Assembly: GCF_040546585.1 (NCBI RefSeq)
Contig: NZ_JBEPOC010000001.1
Coordinates: forward strand, 682,001 to 746,000
Reading direction: 5' to 3'
Length of the DNA: 64,000 bases
From: Marmoricola sp. OAE513
GTDB lineage: Bacteria; Actinomycetota; Actinomycetes; Propionibacteriales; Nocardioidaceae
Shown here: one piece after another, positions 8,172 through 19,583 of the stretch
Numbering within the stretch: the stretch's first letter is position 1
How the letters are laid out: each line of letters opens with the position of its first letter
Translations under genes and position numbers: made by a program
The notes under the pieces: generated by a model
What the model saw: only the letters and a program-made list of their open reading frames with translations
Databases searched by the model: none
What the model was told of the DNA's origin: nothing

Positions 8172-9485
8172 TCAGGCGACCGAATCGGGCAGCCGGACCA
8201 CGTCCGCACCCAGCCCCGCCAGTACCTCCGCGAAGCTCGGGTAGCCCCGGTCGATGTGGTGGGACTCCGCGACCGTGGTGACGCCCTTGCCCGCCAGGCC
8301 GGCCAGGACGAGCGCGGCACCGGCTCGGATGTCGTGCGCCACCACCGGCGCACCGGACAGCAGCGGCACCCCCCGTACGACGGCGTGGTGGCCGTCGGTG
8401 TGCACGTCGGCGCCGAGGCGGGCCAGCTCCTGGGCGAACATGAAGCGCGACTCGAAGACGTTCTCGGTGATCATCGCGGTGCCGTCGCTGACGGACGCCA
8501 GCGCCATCGCGAACGGCTGCAGATCGGTCGGGAAGCCGGGGAAGGGCAGCGTGACCACGTCGAAGGAACGCAACCTCTTGTCGACGCTGACGGTGAAGCC
8601 GTCGGCCTCGGAGCTGATCTCGGCGCCCGCGTCGAGGAGCTTGTCGAGGACCAGGTCCAAGTGGGCTGCCACCCCGCCCTTGACGGTCACCCGCCCGCCG
8701 GCGATCGCGGGCGCGAAGGCCCAGGTGCCGGCGACGATCCGGTCCGAGACGGTCACGTGGTCGACGGGGTTCAGACGGTCGACACCCTCGACCCGCAGCG
8801 TGGAGGATCCGATGCCCTCGATCCGGGCACCCATCGCGACGAGCATCTCGCAGAGGTCGACGATCTCGGGCTCGCGCGCGGCGTTGTCGATGACGCTCGA
8901 CCCCGTGGCGAGGACGGCAGCCATCAGCAGGTTCTCGGTGGCTCCGACGGAGGGGAAGTCCAGCCACAGCGCGGCGCCCTTCAGCCCGTCGCGCACCTCG
9001 GCGACGACCTGCCCGTGCTCGACGCGGACCTCGGCGCCGAGCTCGCGCAGGCCGGCCATGTGCATGTCCACGCCGCGGGACCCGATCGCGTCGCCGCCCG
9101 GCAGCGCCACGCTCGCCCGGTGGCACCGCGCCACCAGCGGGCCGAGGACGGCGATCGAGGCGCGCAGCCGGCGGACCAGCTCGTACGGCGCCTCCCAGGC
9201 CAGCTCCTCGGGCACGGCGATCCGGACGATCCCGCTGGTGAGCTCGGCGGTCGGGTCGGCGTCCAGCGGGTGGTCGACGTCCACGGTGCAGCCGAGGCGG
9301 CGGAGCAGCTCGGCCATCACGGTCACGTCCAGGATGTCCGGGACGTTGTGGATCGTGCTGATGCCGGGGGCCAGCAACGAGGCGGCCATCAGCTTCAGCG
9401 CAGAGTTCTTCGCACCGCCCACGTGCACGGTCCCCTCCAGGGGTCGCGCCTGCGGGCCGTCCGCGGTGATCTGGAAGCTCTCCAC
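8172..9485 (-). CDS. murA: UDP-N-acetylglucosamine 1-carboxyvinyltransferase (MurA), Asp at the fosfomycin site
   Basis: 437 aa from GTG 9485 ([18 protein letters not shown]). It catalyses the first committed step of peptidoglycan synthesis, transferring enolpyruvate from PEP to UDP-GlcNAc in the cytoplasm. Seen motifs: [17 protein letters not shown] with the substrate Lys near 26, [16 protein letters not shown], and the active-site loop [17 protein letters not shown]. In most bacteria the loop has Cys (LPGGCxIG), the residue alkylated by fosfomycin; here it is Asp (about residue 132), as in mycobacteria, which predicts intrinsic fosfomycin resistance. Length is normal. It is divergent from the adenosyltransferase at 9598, with a 112-bp shared upstream region. 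Confidence 0.95.
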   Translation of the reverse strand: MESFQITADGPQARPLEGTVHVGGAKNSALKLMAASLLAPGISTIHNVPDILDVTVMAELLRRLGCTVDVDHPLDADPTAELTSGIVRIAVPEELAWEAPYELVRRLRASIAVLGPLVARCHRASVALPGGDAIGSRGVDMHMAGLRELGAEVRVEHGQVVAEVRDGLKGAALWLDFPSVGATENLLMAAVLATGSSVIDNAAREPEIVDLCEMLVAMGARIEGIGSSTLRVEGVDRLNPVDHVTVSDRIVAGTWAFAPAIAGGRVTVKGGVAAHLDLVLDKLLDAGAEISSEADGFTVSVDKRLRSFDVVTLPFPGFPTDLQPFAMALASVSDGTAMITENVFESRFMFAQELARLGADVHTDGHHAVVRGVPLLSGAPVVAHDIRAGAALVLAGLAGKGVTTVAESHHIDRGYPSFAEVLAGLGADVVRLPDSVA

Positions 9486-9597
9486 GAACGTGAGCCTAGA
9501 CCCCTCGGTCGTCGAGCCTGCCGAGACGCCCGCACGTGAAGTGACCGCCGAACCACATCTCGGCAAGCTCGATGAACGGGATCGCTAGGCTGACGGC

Positions 9598-10170
9598 ATG
9601 GTCAACCTCACGCGCATCTACACCCGTACCGGCGACGCCGGGCAGACCCGCCTGGGCGACATGAGCGTGACGTCCAAGACCGATTCCCGGCTGCAGGCCT
9701 ACGCGGTGGTCGACGAGAGCAACGCGATCCTCGGCGTCGCCCTGGCCACCGGTGGTCTCGACGAGGACGTCCTCGCAGTGCTCACCCACGTCCAGAACGA
9801 CCTGTTCGACGTCGGGGCGGACTTCTGCACCCCGGTCGTCGAGGACCCCGAGTACCCGCCGCTGCGCATCGAGCAGGACTACATCGACCGCCTTGAGGGC
9901 TGGTGCGACCAGTACAACGAGGACCTGCCCGCCCTGCGGTCGTTCATCCTCAACGGGGGTACGCCGGCAGCAGCCCAGCTGCACGTCGCGCGCACCGTCG
10001 TACGGCGTGCCGAGCGAGAGGCCTGGGCCGCCTGGGCCGAGCACGCGGAGACGATGAACCCGCTCGCGATCACGTACCTGAACCGGCTCTCGGACCTGCT
10101 GTTCATCCTCGCCCGGTACGCGAACCGCGAGAACGGCGACGTGCTGTGGGTCCCCGGCGGCGAACGCTGA
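9598..10170 (+). CDS. pduO: PduO-type cob(I)alamin / cobyrinate adenosyltransferase
   Basis: 190 aa from ATG 9598. It attaches the adenosyl group from ATP to reduced cobalt corrinoid, making coenzyme B12. The ATP-binding N-terminus IYTRTGDAGQTRLGDMS and the helix DSRLQAYAVVDESNAILG, plus the later FILNGGTPAAAQLHVARTVV and LNRLSDLLFILARYANRE, are the PduO (trimeric) family signature, distinct from the P-loop CobO/BtuR type. The adenosylcobalamin-dependent mutase encoded nearby (6068-8098) is an obvious user of the product. It is followed convergently by the DUF2550 gene only 8 bp away. Confidence 0.93.
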   Translation: MVNLTRIYTRTGDAGQTRLGDMSVTSKTDSRLQAYAVVDESNAILGVALATGGLDEDVLAVLTHVQNDLFDVGADFCTPVVEDPEYPPLRIEQDYIDRLEGWCDQYNEDLPALRSFILNGGTPAAAQLHVARTVVRRAEREAWAAWAEHAETMNPLAITYLNRLSDLLFILARYANRENGDVLWVPGGER

Positions 10171-10178
10171 CCCAGCGG

Positions 10179-10634
10179 TCAGCGCTGCGGCGGCGGCTGG
10201 TTCCAGTCGGTCCCCGGGGGCGCGGCCTCGAGCCAGGCGGAGAACCCGGTCAGCGCCGACGGACTCATCGCGAGGGCGACCTCGCCGTCCGGCGTACGGC
10301 ACTCGATGATGCGGTGACCGCTGTAGAGCGCGAACGACTCCGTCTCCGAAGGCTCGCGCTGCCCGACGATCGTCAGGTCCGCGCGCGCCCAGCGGCGACG
10401 CGGCCACGGGGACGGCGAGAAGATCCGGAACCACTCCAGGTCGGTGTCGTGATAGCGGCCGATCCCCAGCACCCAACCGCGGCCGGCCTGCGAGGAGCGC
10501 ACCCGGACCGACAGCTCGAAGGTCCCGCCGTTGCGGGCGAGCAGACGACGACGCACGACCAGCAGGAGGCCGTAGGCCACGACGAGGAGCAGCACGACAC
10601 CGGCTGAGTCAAGCAGCCACTGCCATACCGGCAT
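10179..10634 (-). CDS. DUF2550 family membrane-anchored protein
   Basis: 151 aa. A single N-terminal hydrophobic helix (residues about 6-27, LLDSAGVVLLLVVAYGLLLV) is followed by Arg-rich RRRLLARNGG and a soluble beta-rich domain (TFELSVRVR, GWVLGIGRYHDTDLEWFRIF, FALYSGHRIIECR). This matches DUF2550, a family confined to actinobacteria and usually located just after atpC, as here (56 bp downstream of it). Function is unknown; position suggests it is read from the end of the ATP synthase operon. Topology is probably N-out with the domain in the cytoplasm. Confidence 0.8.
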   Translation of the reverse strand: MPVWQWLLDSAGVVLLLVVAYGLLLVVRRRLLARNGGTFELSVRVRSSQAGRGWVLGIGRYHDTDLEWFRIFSPSPWPRRRWARADLTIVGQREPSETESFALYSGHRIIECRTPDGEVALAMSPSALTGFSAWLEAAPPGTDWNQPPPQR

Positions 10635-10690
10635 CTATCCCTCGTCCCAGTGCTGAGCGTGCGTCGTGTGGTCGTCAGATGGTACGAGAC

Positions 10691-11085
10691 TCAGGAAACC
10701 TTCTCGACCGCGCGAATCCGGGCCTCGGCCCAGGCGATCCCGAGGGCGGCTTGCGCGTCGTCCTCGTTCTCGCCGGCCTTCTGGCACCGCTCGAGGTCGG
10801 CGCGAGCCTTCTCGAGGTTGATGTCGTGAGCCATCTCGGCGTGCTCCGCGAGTACCGAGACACGGTTGTCGGCGACCGACAGGAAGCCGGCGTCGACCGC
10901 GGCGACCCAGGTCTCGTTGTCGGTGGTGGTGACGTCGATGACGCCGTCCACCATCACCGAGAGCATCGGTGCGTGACCGGGCAGGATGCCGACGTCACCT
11001 TCCGAGGTCCGGGCGATGATCATGCTCGCCTCGCCCGACCACACGAGGCGGTCGGCCGAGACGAGCTCAACCTGGAGGGCTGCCA

Positions 11086-11086
<1 letters not shown>
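10691..11086 (-). CDS. atpC: F1 ATP synthase subunit epsilon
   Basis: 131 aa from ATG 11086, sharing a base with the atpD stop (TGATG), which implies coupled translation. Start MAALQVELVSADRLVWSGEA and ILPGHAPMLSVMVDGV are the N-terminal beta-sandwich of subunit epsilon; the C-terminal helical part (LEKARADLERCQKAGENED, about 85-131) is present. Epsilon connects the rotor gamma subunit to the c ring and inhibits ATP hydrolysis. Last gene of the atp operon. Confidence 0.95.
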
Positions 11087-13439
<2,353 letters not shown>

Positions 13440-13442
13440 GGG

Positions 13443-15083
13443 TCAGCCCCGCTTCTGCTTGACGATCTGCTCCTGCTCGACGTCGCCGTCCTCGAGGGCC
13501 TCGTGGGCCTCCGCGCCGGGCTTGATCGAGTTGCCCTCGCTGGTCTCGAACTGGTTCAGGAACGACTCGTAGGCGCCCTCGAGCGACTTCTCGGTGTCGT
13601 CCTCGAACTTCTGGGTCTCCCGGATCGTGTCCAGGATGCCCGCGTGCGAGAGGCGGAGGTAGTCGAGGAACTCCTTCTCGAACCGGAGGACGTCCTCGAC
13701 CGGGACCTTGTCCAGGCGGCCCGTCGTACCGATCCACAGGGAGACGGTCATCTCCTGCAGCGGGTACGGCGAGTACGCCGGCTGCTTGAGCAGGGCCATC
13801 AGCCGGCCACCGCGGTCCAGTTGCTGGCGCGATGCGGCGTCGAGGTCGGAGGCGAACATGGCGAACGCCTCCATGGCGCGGAACTGCGCCAGGTCGACCT
13901 TGAGCGAACCGGTCACGGCCTTCATCGCCTTGGTCATCGCGGCACCACCGACTCGGGAGACGGAGATACCGACGTCGATGGCCGGGCGCTGGTTGGCCGC
14001 GAACAGGTCGGACTGCAGGAAGATCTGACCGTCGGTGATCGAGATGACGTTGGTCGGGATGAACGCCGAGACGTCGTTGGCCTTCGTCTCGATGATCGGC
14101 AGACCCGTCATCGAGCCCGAACCGAGCTCGTCGGACAGCTTCGCGCAGCGCTCCAGCAGGCGGGAGTGCAGGTAGAAGACGTCACCCGGGTACGCCTCGC
14201 GGCCCGGCGGGCGGCGCAGCAGCAGCGACACGGCGCGGTAGGCCTCGGCCTGCTTGGTCAGGTCGTCGAAGACGATGAGGACGTGCTTGCCGTCGTACAT
14301 CCAGTGCTGGCCGATGGCCGAGCCGGTGTACGGGGCGAGGTACTTGAAGCCGGCGGAGTCCGATGCCGGGGAGGCCACGATGGTGGTGTACTCCAGGGCG
14401 CCGGCCTCCTCGAGGGCCGCGCGGACCGACGCGATGGTCGAGCCCTTCTGGCCGATGGCGACGTAGATGCAGCGGACCTGCTTGCTCGGGTCGCCCGACT
14501 CCCAGTTCTGCTTCTGGTTGATGATCGTGTCGATCGCGACCGTGGTCTTGCCGGTGGCGCGGTCACCGATGATCAGCTGGCGCTGGCCGCGGCCGATCGG
14601 GGTCATCGCGTCGATCGCCTTGATGCCGGTGGCGAGCGGCTCGTGGACCGACTTGCGGGCCATGACGCCGGGGGCCTGGAGCTCGAGGGCACGACGGCCT
14701 TCGGTGGCGAGGTCGCCCAGGCCGTCGATCGCGTTGCCGAGCGGGTCCACGACCCGGCCCAGGTAACCGTCGCCGACCGGGACGGAGAGGATCTCGCCGG
14801 TCCGCTTGACCGTCTGACCCTCCTCGATCTTGTCGAAGTCACCGAGGATGACGACACCGATCTCGCGGGTGTCGAGGTTCAGTGCCAGGCCGAGCGTGCC
14901 GTCCTCGAACTCGAGGAGCTCGTTGGCCATGCAGGAGGGCAGGCCGGTGACGCGGGCGATGCCGTCCGCGGCCTCGGCAACGGTGCCGACCTCTTCCTTG
15001 CTCGCGGCCTCGGGCTTGTAGTCAGCCACGAAGCGCTGCAGCGCGTCCCGGATCTCCTCCGGACGGATCGAAAGCTCCGTCAT
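13443..15083 (-). CDS. atpA: F1 ATP synthase subunit alpha
   Basis: 546 aa from ATG 15083 ([19 protein letters not shown]). P-loop GDRATGKT at about 173-180; [17 protein letters not shown] and the [17 protein letters not shown] stretch are typical of alpha. The C-terminus is longer than in E. coli, ending in a charged tail after about residue 510 ([19 protein letters not shown]), as in mycobacteria, where such an extension limits ATP hydrolysis. That function is known for mycobacteria and only inferred here. Located 3 bp before atpG. Confidence 0.97.
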   Translation of the reverse strand: MTELSIRPEEIRDALQRFVADYKPEAASKEEVGTVAEAADGIARVTGLPSCMANELLEFEDGTLGLALNLDTREIGVVILGDFDKIEEGQTVKRTGEILSVPVGDGYLGRVVDPLGNAIDGLGDLATEGRRALELQAPGVMARKSVHEPLATGIKAIDAMTPIGRGQRQLIIGDRATGKTTVAIDTIINQKQNWESGDPSKQVRCIYVAIGQKGSTIASVRAALEEAGALEYTTIVASPASDSAGFKYLAPYTGSAIGQHWMYDGKHVLIVFDDLTKQAEAYRAVSLLLRRPPGREAYPGDVFYLHSRLLERCAKLSDELGSGSMTGLPIIETKANDVSAFIPTNVISITDGQIFLQSDLFAANQRPAIDVGISVSRVGGAAMTKAMKAVTGSLKVDLAQFRAMEAFAMFASDLDAASRQQLDRGGRLMALLKQPAYSPYPLQEMTVSLWIGTTGRLDKVPVEDVLRFEKEFLDYLRLSHAGILDTIRETQKFEDDTEKSLEGAYESFLNQFETSEGNSIKPGAEAHEALEDGDVEQEQIVKQKRG

Positions 15084-15135
15084 TTCAGGTCCCTACTCTC
15101 TGTGCTTCAACGTTGTTAAGTCGTGGGGGTGGTGA

Positions 15136-15939
15136 TCAGCCGGCGAGCCGGCGACGTGCGTCGTCGAGACGGCTCGACACGCTGCCGTCGATGACGTCGT
15201 CACCGATCTCGACACGCATGCCGCCGACGAGGTCGGGCTCGACGCTGACGTTCAGGTGCACCGGCCGCCCGTACTGCGCAGTCAGTGCCTTCTGGAGCCG
15301 GTCGCGGTCCGAGGCCGTCAGGTCGCGGGCGACCCGCACCTTCGCGACGCTCTCGTCCTTCACCGCTGCGGCGATCTTCTGGTACTCGTCCAGCGCGACG
15401 ACCACCGTGCGGTGGCTGCCGTTCAGGGCGAGGACGGCCAGCCGCTGCGTGGCCGCGAGCGTCTTGCCCTCGAGCAGGCTGCCCAGCAGCGCGGCCTTGT
15501 CGCCGACCGAGCGGGTCGGGTCGCTGAGCGCGCCACGGAGCTCGGACTCGGCGTTGACCAGCTGGGTGACCGCGAAGAGCTCGTCGGCCAGCCGGGCCGA
15601 GTCGGCACCGGCGGACTTCACGACCGCCACGACGCCGAGGGTCTCCAGCGTGTCCGCCAGGTCCCGGGTCGTGGTCCAGCGGCGTCCGACGGCGTCGACG
15701 ACGAGGTCCAGGCCACCGGCCGAGATCTTGCCGTCGAAGACCTGGCGGACCAGTCCGCCCTTTGCCGAGGCGTCGACGGCTTGGTCGGTGACCAGGCGCC
15801 GCAGCCCGGGCTCGGCACGGAGGACCGAAGCCGCTCCGATCAGGTCCTCGCCGAGAGCCGAGAGGTCGGCCCCGGCGGCTGCGTCGAGCTTCTCACGCAG
15901 TCCCGCCTGGGCCTCGGCCGATGCGCCTCGCAGCACCAT
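15136..15939 (-). CDS. atpH: F1 ATP synthase subunit delta (stator)
   Basis: 267 aa, longer than the ~180 aa of E. coli delta. The C-terminal part (RVARDLTASDRDRLQKALTA, GRPVHLNVSVEPDLVGGMRV, IDGSVSSRLDDARRRLAG) is the canonical OSCP/delta fold; residues about 1-85 (SAEAQAGLREKLDAA and on) are an N-terminal extension seen in many actinobacteria. Delta links the peripheral stalk (AtpF) to the top of F1. ATG 15939 overlaps the atpF stop by one base (TGATG). Confidence 0.93.
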   Translation of the reverse strand: MVLRGASAEAQAGLREKLDAAAGADLSALGEDLIGAASVLRAEPGLRRLVTDQAVDASAKGGLVRQVFDGKISAGGLDLVVDAVGRRWTTTRDLADTLETLGVVAVVKSAGADSARLADELFAVTQLVNAESELRGALSDPTRSVGDKAALLGSLLEGKTLAATQRLAVLALNGSHRTVVVALDEYQKIAAAVKDESVAKVRVARDLTASDRDRLQKALTAQYGRPVHLNVSVEPDLVGGMRVEIGDDVIDGSVSSRLDDARRRLAG

Positions 15940-16469
15940 CAGTTGGCTCCCTCGAGCTCAGCCAGGAAACGGTCGACGACCCGCGAGGAGCGGTCGTCGT
16001 CGTCCAGGCTCTCTCCGACGATGCGGCCGGCCAGCGTGGTCGCCAGGGTGCCGACCTCGGCACGCAGCGCGGTGACCGCCTGCTGGCGCTCCGCCTCGAT
16101 CTGCGTCTTGCCGTGCTCGACGATCCGAGCAGCCTCGGTCTGCGCCTGCTCGCGCAGCTCGGCGACGATCTGGGCGCCCTGCTCGCGCGCCTCCTCACGG
16201 ATGCGTGCGGCTTCGTGCCGCGCGTCGGCGAGCTGCTTCTCCAGCTCGGCGAGCTTGGCGTCCGCCTCGGCCTGCTTCGACTCCGCAGCCTGCAGACCAC
16301 CCTCGATGGCGGTGGTCCGCTCCTCGAACGTCGCCTCGAAGTTCGGGACTACGAACTTCTTGATGGCGAAGAACAGGATGCCGAAGACGACAAGCGCGAT
16401 CGCAACCTCGACCCACTCGACCATGAGCGGGCTGTGCTCTTCCGCAGCAAGCGGAATCAGGTACGACAT
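15939..16469 (-). CDS. atpF: Fo ATP synthase subunit b
   Basis: 176 aa. One transmembrane helix near residues 20-42 (VEVAIALVVFGILFFAIKKF) followed by a long charged helix (TAIEGGLQAAESKQAEAD, ARHEAARIREEAREQGAQ), the dimeric peripheral stalk. It holds alpha3beta3 static against rotor torque. No second b' gene is seen in the operon. Confidence 0.95.
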   Translation of the reverse strand: MSYLIPLAAEEHSPLMVEWVEVAIALVVFGILFFAIKKFVVPNFEATFEERTTAIEGGLQAAESKQAEADAKLAELEKQLADARHEAARIREEAREQGAQIVAELREQAQTEAARIVEHGKTQIEAERQQAVTALRAEVGTLATTLAGRIVGESLDDDDRSSRVVDRFLAELEGAN

Positions 16470-16498
16470 AGTCGTGATCCTTCGTCAGTAGAGATGTG

Positions 16499-16702
16499 TC
16501 AGAGCACGAATGCGAGGGCGATACCGATGATGGCGAGCGCCTCGGCGAGGGCGAAGCCCAGGATCGCGATCGACTGCAGGCGGCTCTGCGCCTCAGGCTG
16601 ACGGGCAACGCCGCTGATGTAGGCAGCGAAGATGAGACCGATACCGATACCCGGGCCGATAGCAGCCAGGCCGTAACCGATCATGTTCACGGAGCCATCC
16701 AT
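16499..16702 (-). CDS. atpE: Fo ATP synthase subunit c
   Basis: 67 aa, two membrane helices joined by the polar loop [11 protein letters not shown]. The proton-carrying Glu is E54 in [12 protein letters not shown]. The first helix has the glycine-rich packing motif [17 protein letters not shown] ring of these subunits forms the rotor. Its position, after atpB and before atpF, is standard. Confidence 0.96.
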   Translation of the reverse strand: MDGSVNMIGYGLAAIGPGIGIGLIFAAYISGVARQPEAQSRLQSIAILGFALAEALAIIGIALAFVL

Positions 16703-16775
16703 TGGCTTTTCCTTTCAGAGTTACTTCACTTGGTGGTACGTATCTGGTGGAGCAGTACGGGGTCGTGCGGTGGAA

Positions 16776-17582
16776 CTAGTGCTCGTCTGCGAGCGCACCC
16801 TGGATGTACATCGCGTTCAGCAGGGTGAAGACGTAGGCCTGGAGGAACTGGACCAGGAGCTCGAGGAACGAGATGGCGATCGCCAGGATCCAGGCGACGA
16901 CGCCGGCACCCTTCACGAACGGCGCACCGTGCTCGAGCATGTAGAGACCGCCGGTCGAGAACAGGATCAGCAGCAGGTGGCCGGCGAACATGTTGCAGAA
17001 GAGTCGCAGGGCCAGGGTGACCGGGCGGATCAGCAGGTTGGAGAGGAACTCCAGCGGGACCAGCAGGAGCAGCATCGGGCCGGTGATGCCGGCCGGGACG
17101 CACTGCAGCTTGAGGTAGCCGATCAGCCCGTGCTTGCGAACGCCGATCGAGTTGTAGACCAGCCAGCTGACGCCGGCCAGCGCGTAGGCCATGCTCGCGC
17201 GGCTGAAGGTCGGGAACTGGATGAACGGGATCGAGCTGAACAGGTTGTTGGTCAGCACGAAGAAGAAGACGGTGATCAGGTACGGAATGTACGGCTTGAA
17301 GTCGTGGCTGCCGATGATGTCCCGGCCCATCCCGTTGCGGACTGCCGAGTAGGCCTCCTCGCCGGCGAACTGGAGCCGACCCGGCACCATCGCGCGCTTG
17401 CGCGCGGCGAAGTACAGGAACGCGAAGACCAGACCGGCCGCGAGCACCAGCTGCAGCATCGGCTTGGTGACGTCGACGCTGCCGATCGAGAAGACCGCAG
17501 GCAGGTCGAAGTTTCCGGGACCCGGAGCGACGAACTCGTCGCCTCCGCCGGAGGCCGCAACGATGGTCCCTGCAAAGCTCAC
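16776..17582 (-). CDS. atpB: Fo ATP synthase subunit a
   Basis: 268 aa from GTG 17582, with AGGAG upstream at good spacing. Five to six membrane helices; the essential Arg is about R193 in LIRPVTLALRLFCNMFAGH, and the last helices are LLVQFLQAYVFTLLNAMY. The FFVLTNNLFSSIPF stretch is also conserved. Subunit a forms the two proton half-channels beside the c ring. First structural gene of the atp operon, 10 bp after the small AtpZ-like gene. Confidence 0.96.
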   Translation of the reverse strand: MSFAGTIVAASGGGDEFVAPGPGNFDLPAVFSIGSVDVTKPMLQLVLAAGLVFAFLYFAARKRAMVPGRLQFAGEEAYSAVRNGMGRDIIGSHDFKPYIPYLITVFFFVLTNNLFSSIPFIQFPTFSRASMAYALAGVSWLVYNSIGVRKHGLIGYLKLQCVPAGITGPMLLLLVPLEFLSNLLIRPVTLALRLFCNMFAGHLLLILFSTGGLYMLEHGAPFVKGAGVVAWILAIAISFLELLVQFLQAYVFTLLNAMYIQGALADEH

Positions 17583-17592
17583 CTGGGTGCTC

Positions 17593-17874
17593 CTACTTCT
17601 CGTCTACGTCTGGTGCTGGTGCCCGGTTCTTGCCCCGCCAGTCGGGCAGGGCGTCGAAGCGTTTGATTGTCAGGTAGATCCCGAGTCCCGCTCCGAGCAG
17701 GATCCCGATGGCAACCAGGAACGAGGTCCCCAACCACCGATCTGCGAGCCATCCCAGGAAGCCGTACAGGAACACACCGGAGACGATGTAGCCGTACGCG
17801 TGCCAGGGGTCTCCCTGGTACGTGGACGGAGCAGTTTCGTTCGGTGAGTCTGGCGCAGGATCCGGCTGGGACAT
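17593..17874 (-). CDS. AtpZ/AtpI-like small membrane protein
   Basis: 93 aa. A Pro/Asp-rich N-terminus (about 1-25) is followed by two hydrophobic segments (YGYIVSGVFLYGFLGWLAD and SFLVAIGILLGAGLGIYLTI) joined by a short RWLGTS loop. This hairpin is the AtpZ/AtpI pattern; such proteins assist c-ring assembly or Mg2+ supply to the ATP synthase. Directly upstream of atpB and co-oriented. Confidence 0.75.
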   Translation of the reverse strand: MSQPDPAPDSPNETAPSTYQGDPWHAYGYIVSGVFLYGFLGWLADRWLGTSFLVAIGILLGAGLGIYLTIKRFDALPDWRGKNRAPAPDVDEK

Positions 17875-17904
17875 CGCAGCCCGGACAATAGCAGCCGTGG
17901 GCGA

Positions 17905-18336
17905 TCACGCGGCATCCACCTCCCACGCTGGGATCGGAGCCCGCAGGGTGGCGGTCAGCTGACCAGCCATCCAGGCGAAGGTGCCGGCGATGACCCCGGC
18001 CGCCAGCCATCCGGCGGCGAGGTGCTCGGCGAACGCGTCGGCCTTCGTGAGCCCCGCGAAGATCAGCCCGACCAGGGCCACCTGGAAGGTGTAGGTCAGC
18101 AGCGCCATGACCAGCGCCGCCTGCGGCATCAGGTCTGCGACGGTCCCGACGACCACCGCGCCGAAACCGAAGAAGACCAGCACGATCCCGCCGCCGAGCA
18201 GGGCCGAGGTGCTCTCGGTCCTTCCCTGGGCCAGAGCCCCGACGAGTGCGAGCACCGCGGTGCTCGCCACGACCGAGAGCGCGGCAGTCAGCAGGACTCG
18301 CGGAGTCCTCTCCTGCGGTGCGTCGATCGTCGTCAT
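17905..18336 (-). CDS. ATP synthase protein I-like membrane protein
   Basis: 143 aa from ATG 18336 (MTTIDAPQERTPRVLLTAAL); the long frame running up to 19530 is antisense-type noise across the WecA gene. Four hydrophobic helices (about 13-32, 45-65, 70-92, 100-125). Equivalent in place to Rv1303 of M. tuberculosis and to atpI genes that open many atp operons. Probable role in assembly of the membrane sector; not proven. It is the first gene of the operon, 128 bp downstream of the WecA gene. Confidence 0.7.
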   Translation of the reverse strand: MTTIDAPQERTPRVLLTAALSVVASTAVLALVGALAQGRTESTSALLGGGIVLVFFGFGAVVVGTVADLMPQAALVMALLTYTFQVALVGLIFAGLTKADAFAEHLAAGWLAAGVIAGTFAWMAGQLTATLRAPIPAWEVDAA

Positions 18337-18397
18337 GGCGGCCTCGTCGTGGTCGTCAGTAGGGCGGCGGATCCGGTGTTCCGGGTGGTGCTTGTGA

Positions 18398-18426
18398 AAG
18401 TTAGCACAATCTCCGGGGCAACAAAA
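18398..18426 (-). promoter_or_regulatory. candidate promoter of the atp operon
   Basis: On the minus strand the AT-rich stretch reads TTTTGTTGCC, then a GC-rich spacer, then TAACTT at 18398-18403, about 60 bp before the first ATG (18336). The -10-like TAACTT sits 15-17 bp from TTGTTG/TTTTGT. It is the only AT-rich patch in this gap; the assignment is tentative. Confidence 0.3.
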
Positions 18427-18464
18427 TTGGACCGATCCAAGGCTCTCGGGTGGCGGTACCGGGC

Positions 18465-19583
18465 CTACGACGCAGGGCTGTGCAGGCGCGGGACGACGAA
18501 GGTGAGGACGGCCGTGACGGCTGCCCAGAACGCGATCGCGAGCAGCGCGTACGGACTGGTGTAGAGGCTGATCAGCACGGCTCCGAACCCGATCAGGCCG
18601 GTCCACAGCCACATGATCACCACGGCCTTGCGCTGGCTGTGCCCGAACTCCAGGAGCCGGTGGTGCAGGTGCTCCTTGTCCGGCTGGTAGAACATCTGGC
18701 CGCGGCGGGTCCGGCGTACGACGGCCAGGACGAGGTCGAGGAACGGCACCACCAGGATCGAGATCGGCAGCAGGATCGGGAGCAGGATCGCCAGCGCGGT
18801 GCCGGTGTCCTTGCCGTCGGTGCTCAGGTCGACAGTGGCGAACTGGCCGGTGAGGGTCAACGTCGAGCCGGACAGCACCAGGCCGAGCAGCATCGAGCCC
18901 GAGTCCCCCATGAAGATCCGCGCCGGGTAGAAGTTGTGCGGCAGGAACCCGGCGCAGGCGCCCGCGAGACACGCGCACAGCAGGGCGGCGGTGATCGCCA
19001 GGGTCTCGTTGTTGGCGTCCGCGAGCCGGTAGGAGAACAGGAAGAACGCCACGGCGCCGATGCAGACCATCCCGCTGGCCAGACCGTCCAGGCCGTCGAC
19101 GAAGTTGATCGCGTTCACCGTGCCCACGATCAGCACGATCGAGAACAGCATCGCCTGGGTGGAGTCCAGCGTGAGCTGGTCGCTCCCCGGGAGCCGCAGC
19201 GAGTACAGCTGAACGTCGTTGAGGACCAGGTAACCCGCGGCGACGATCTGTCCGCCGAGCTTGGTCAGGGCATCGAGCTCTATCAGGTCGTCCAGGACGC
19301 CGACCGCGCAGATGATCGCACCGCCGACCAGCACCACCCCCGCGTCGTGGAAGATCTGCGGCTGGGACTTGGAGAGGAACGGAAGGTGGTGTGCGATCAG
19401 CAGACCGGCACCGAGGCCGCCGAGCATCGCGACTCCCCCGAAGTACGGGATCGGGATCGCGTGCACGTCCCGGTCGCGGACCTGCGCGACCGCGCCCATC
19501 CGCATCGCGAGCTCGCGCGCGACCACGCACAACAGGTAGCTGACCACCGCCGCCGTCAGGAAGACGAGGAGGTACTCACGCAC
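18465..19583 (-). CDS. wecA: MraY/WecA-family polyprenyl-phosphate N-acetylhexosamine-1-phosphate transferase
   Basis: 372 aa, about ten to eleven membrane helices. It transfers a GlcNAc-1-phosphate-type sugar phosphate to decaprenyl phosphate, opening synthesis of arabinogalactan linker, teichoic acid or other wall polymers at the inner face of the membrane. Motifs: D98-D99 in GVLDDLIELD, NAINFVDGLDGLA, PARIFMGDSGS and the C-terminal HLHHRLLEFGHS typical of WecA/TagO rather than MraY. The order prfA-prmC-sua5-wecA-atp is that of mycobacteria. It overlaps the preceding gene by 8 bp. Exact polymer not visible. Confidence 0.9.
   Translation of the reverse strand: MREYLLVFLTAAVVSYLLCVVARELAMRMGAVAQVRDRDVHAIPIPYFGGVAMLGGLGAGLLIAHHLPFLSKSQPQIFHDAGVVLVGGAIICAVGVLDDLIELDALTKLGGQIVAAGYLVLNDVQLYSLRLPGSDQLTLDSTQAMLFSIVLIVGTVNAINFVDGLDGLASGMVCIGAVAFFLFSYRLADANNETLAITAALLCACLAGACAGFLPHNFYPARIFMGDSGSMLLGLVLSGSTLTLTGQFATVDLSTDGKDTGTALAILLPILLPISILVVPFLDLVLAVVRRTRRGQMFYQPDKEHLHHRLLEFGHSQRKAVVIMWLWTGLIGFGAVLISLYTSPYALLAIAFWAAVTAVLTFVVPRLHSPAS

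Noticed and set aside
17862-17886. A sequence like the array core (GGGACATCGCAGCCCGG) at the AtpZ-like gene start
   Set aside because: A single copy inside a start-codon region with no tandem or inverted partner; most likely chance in GC-rich DNA.
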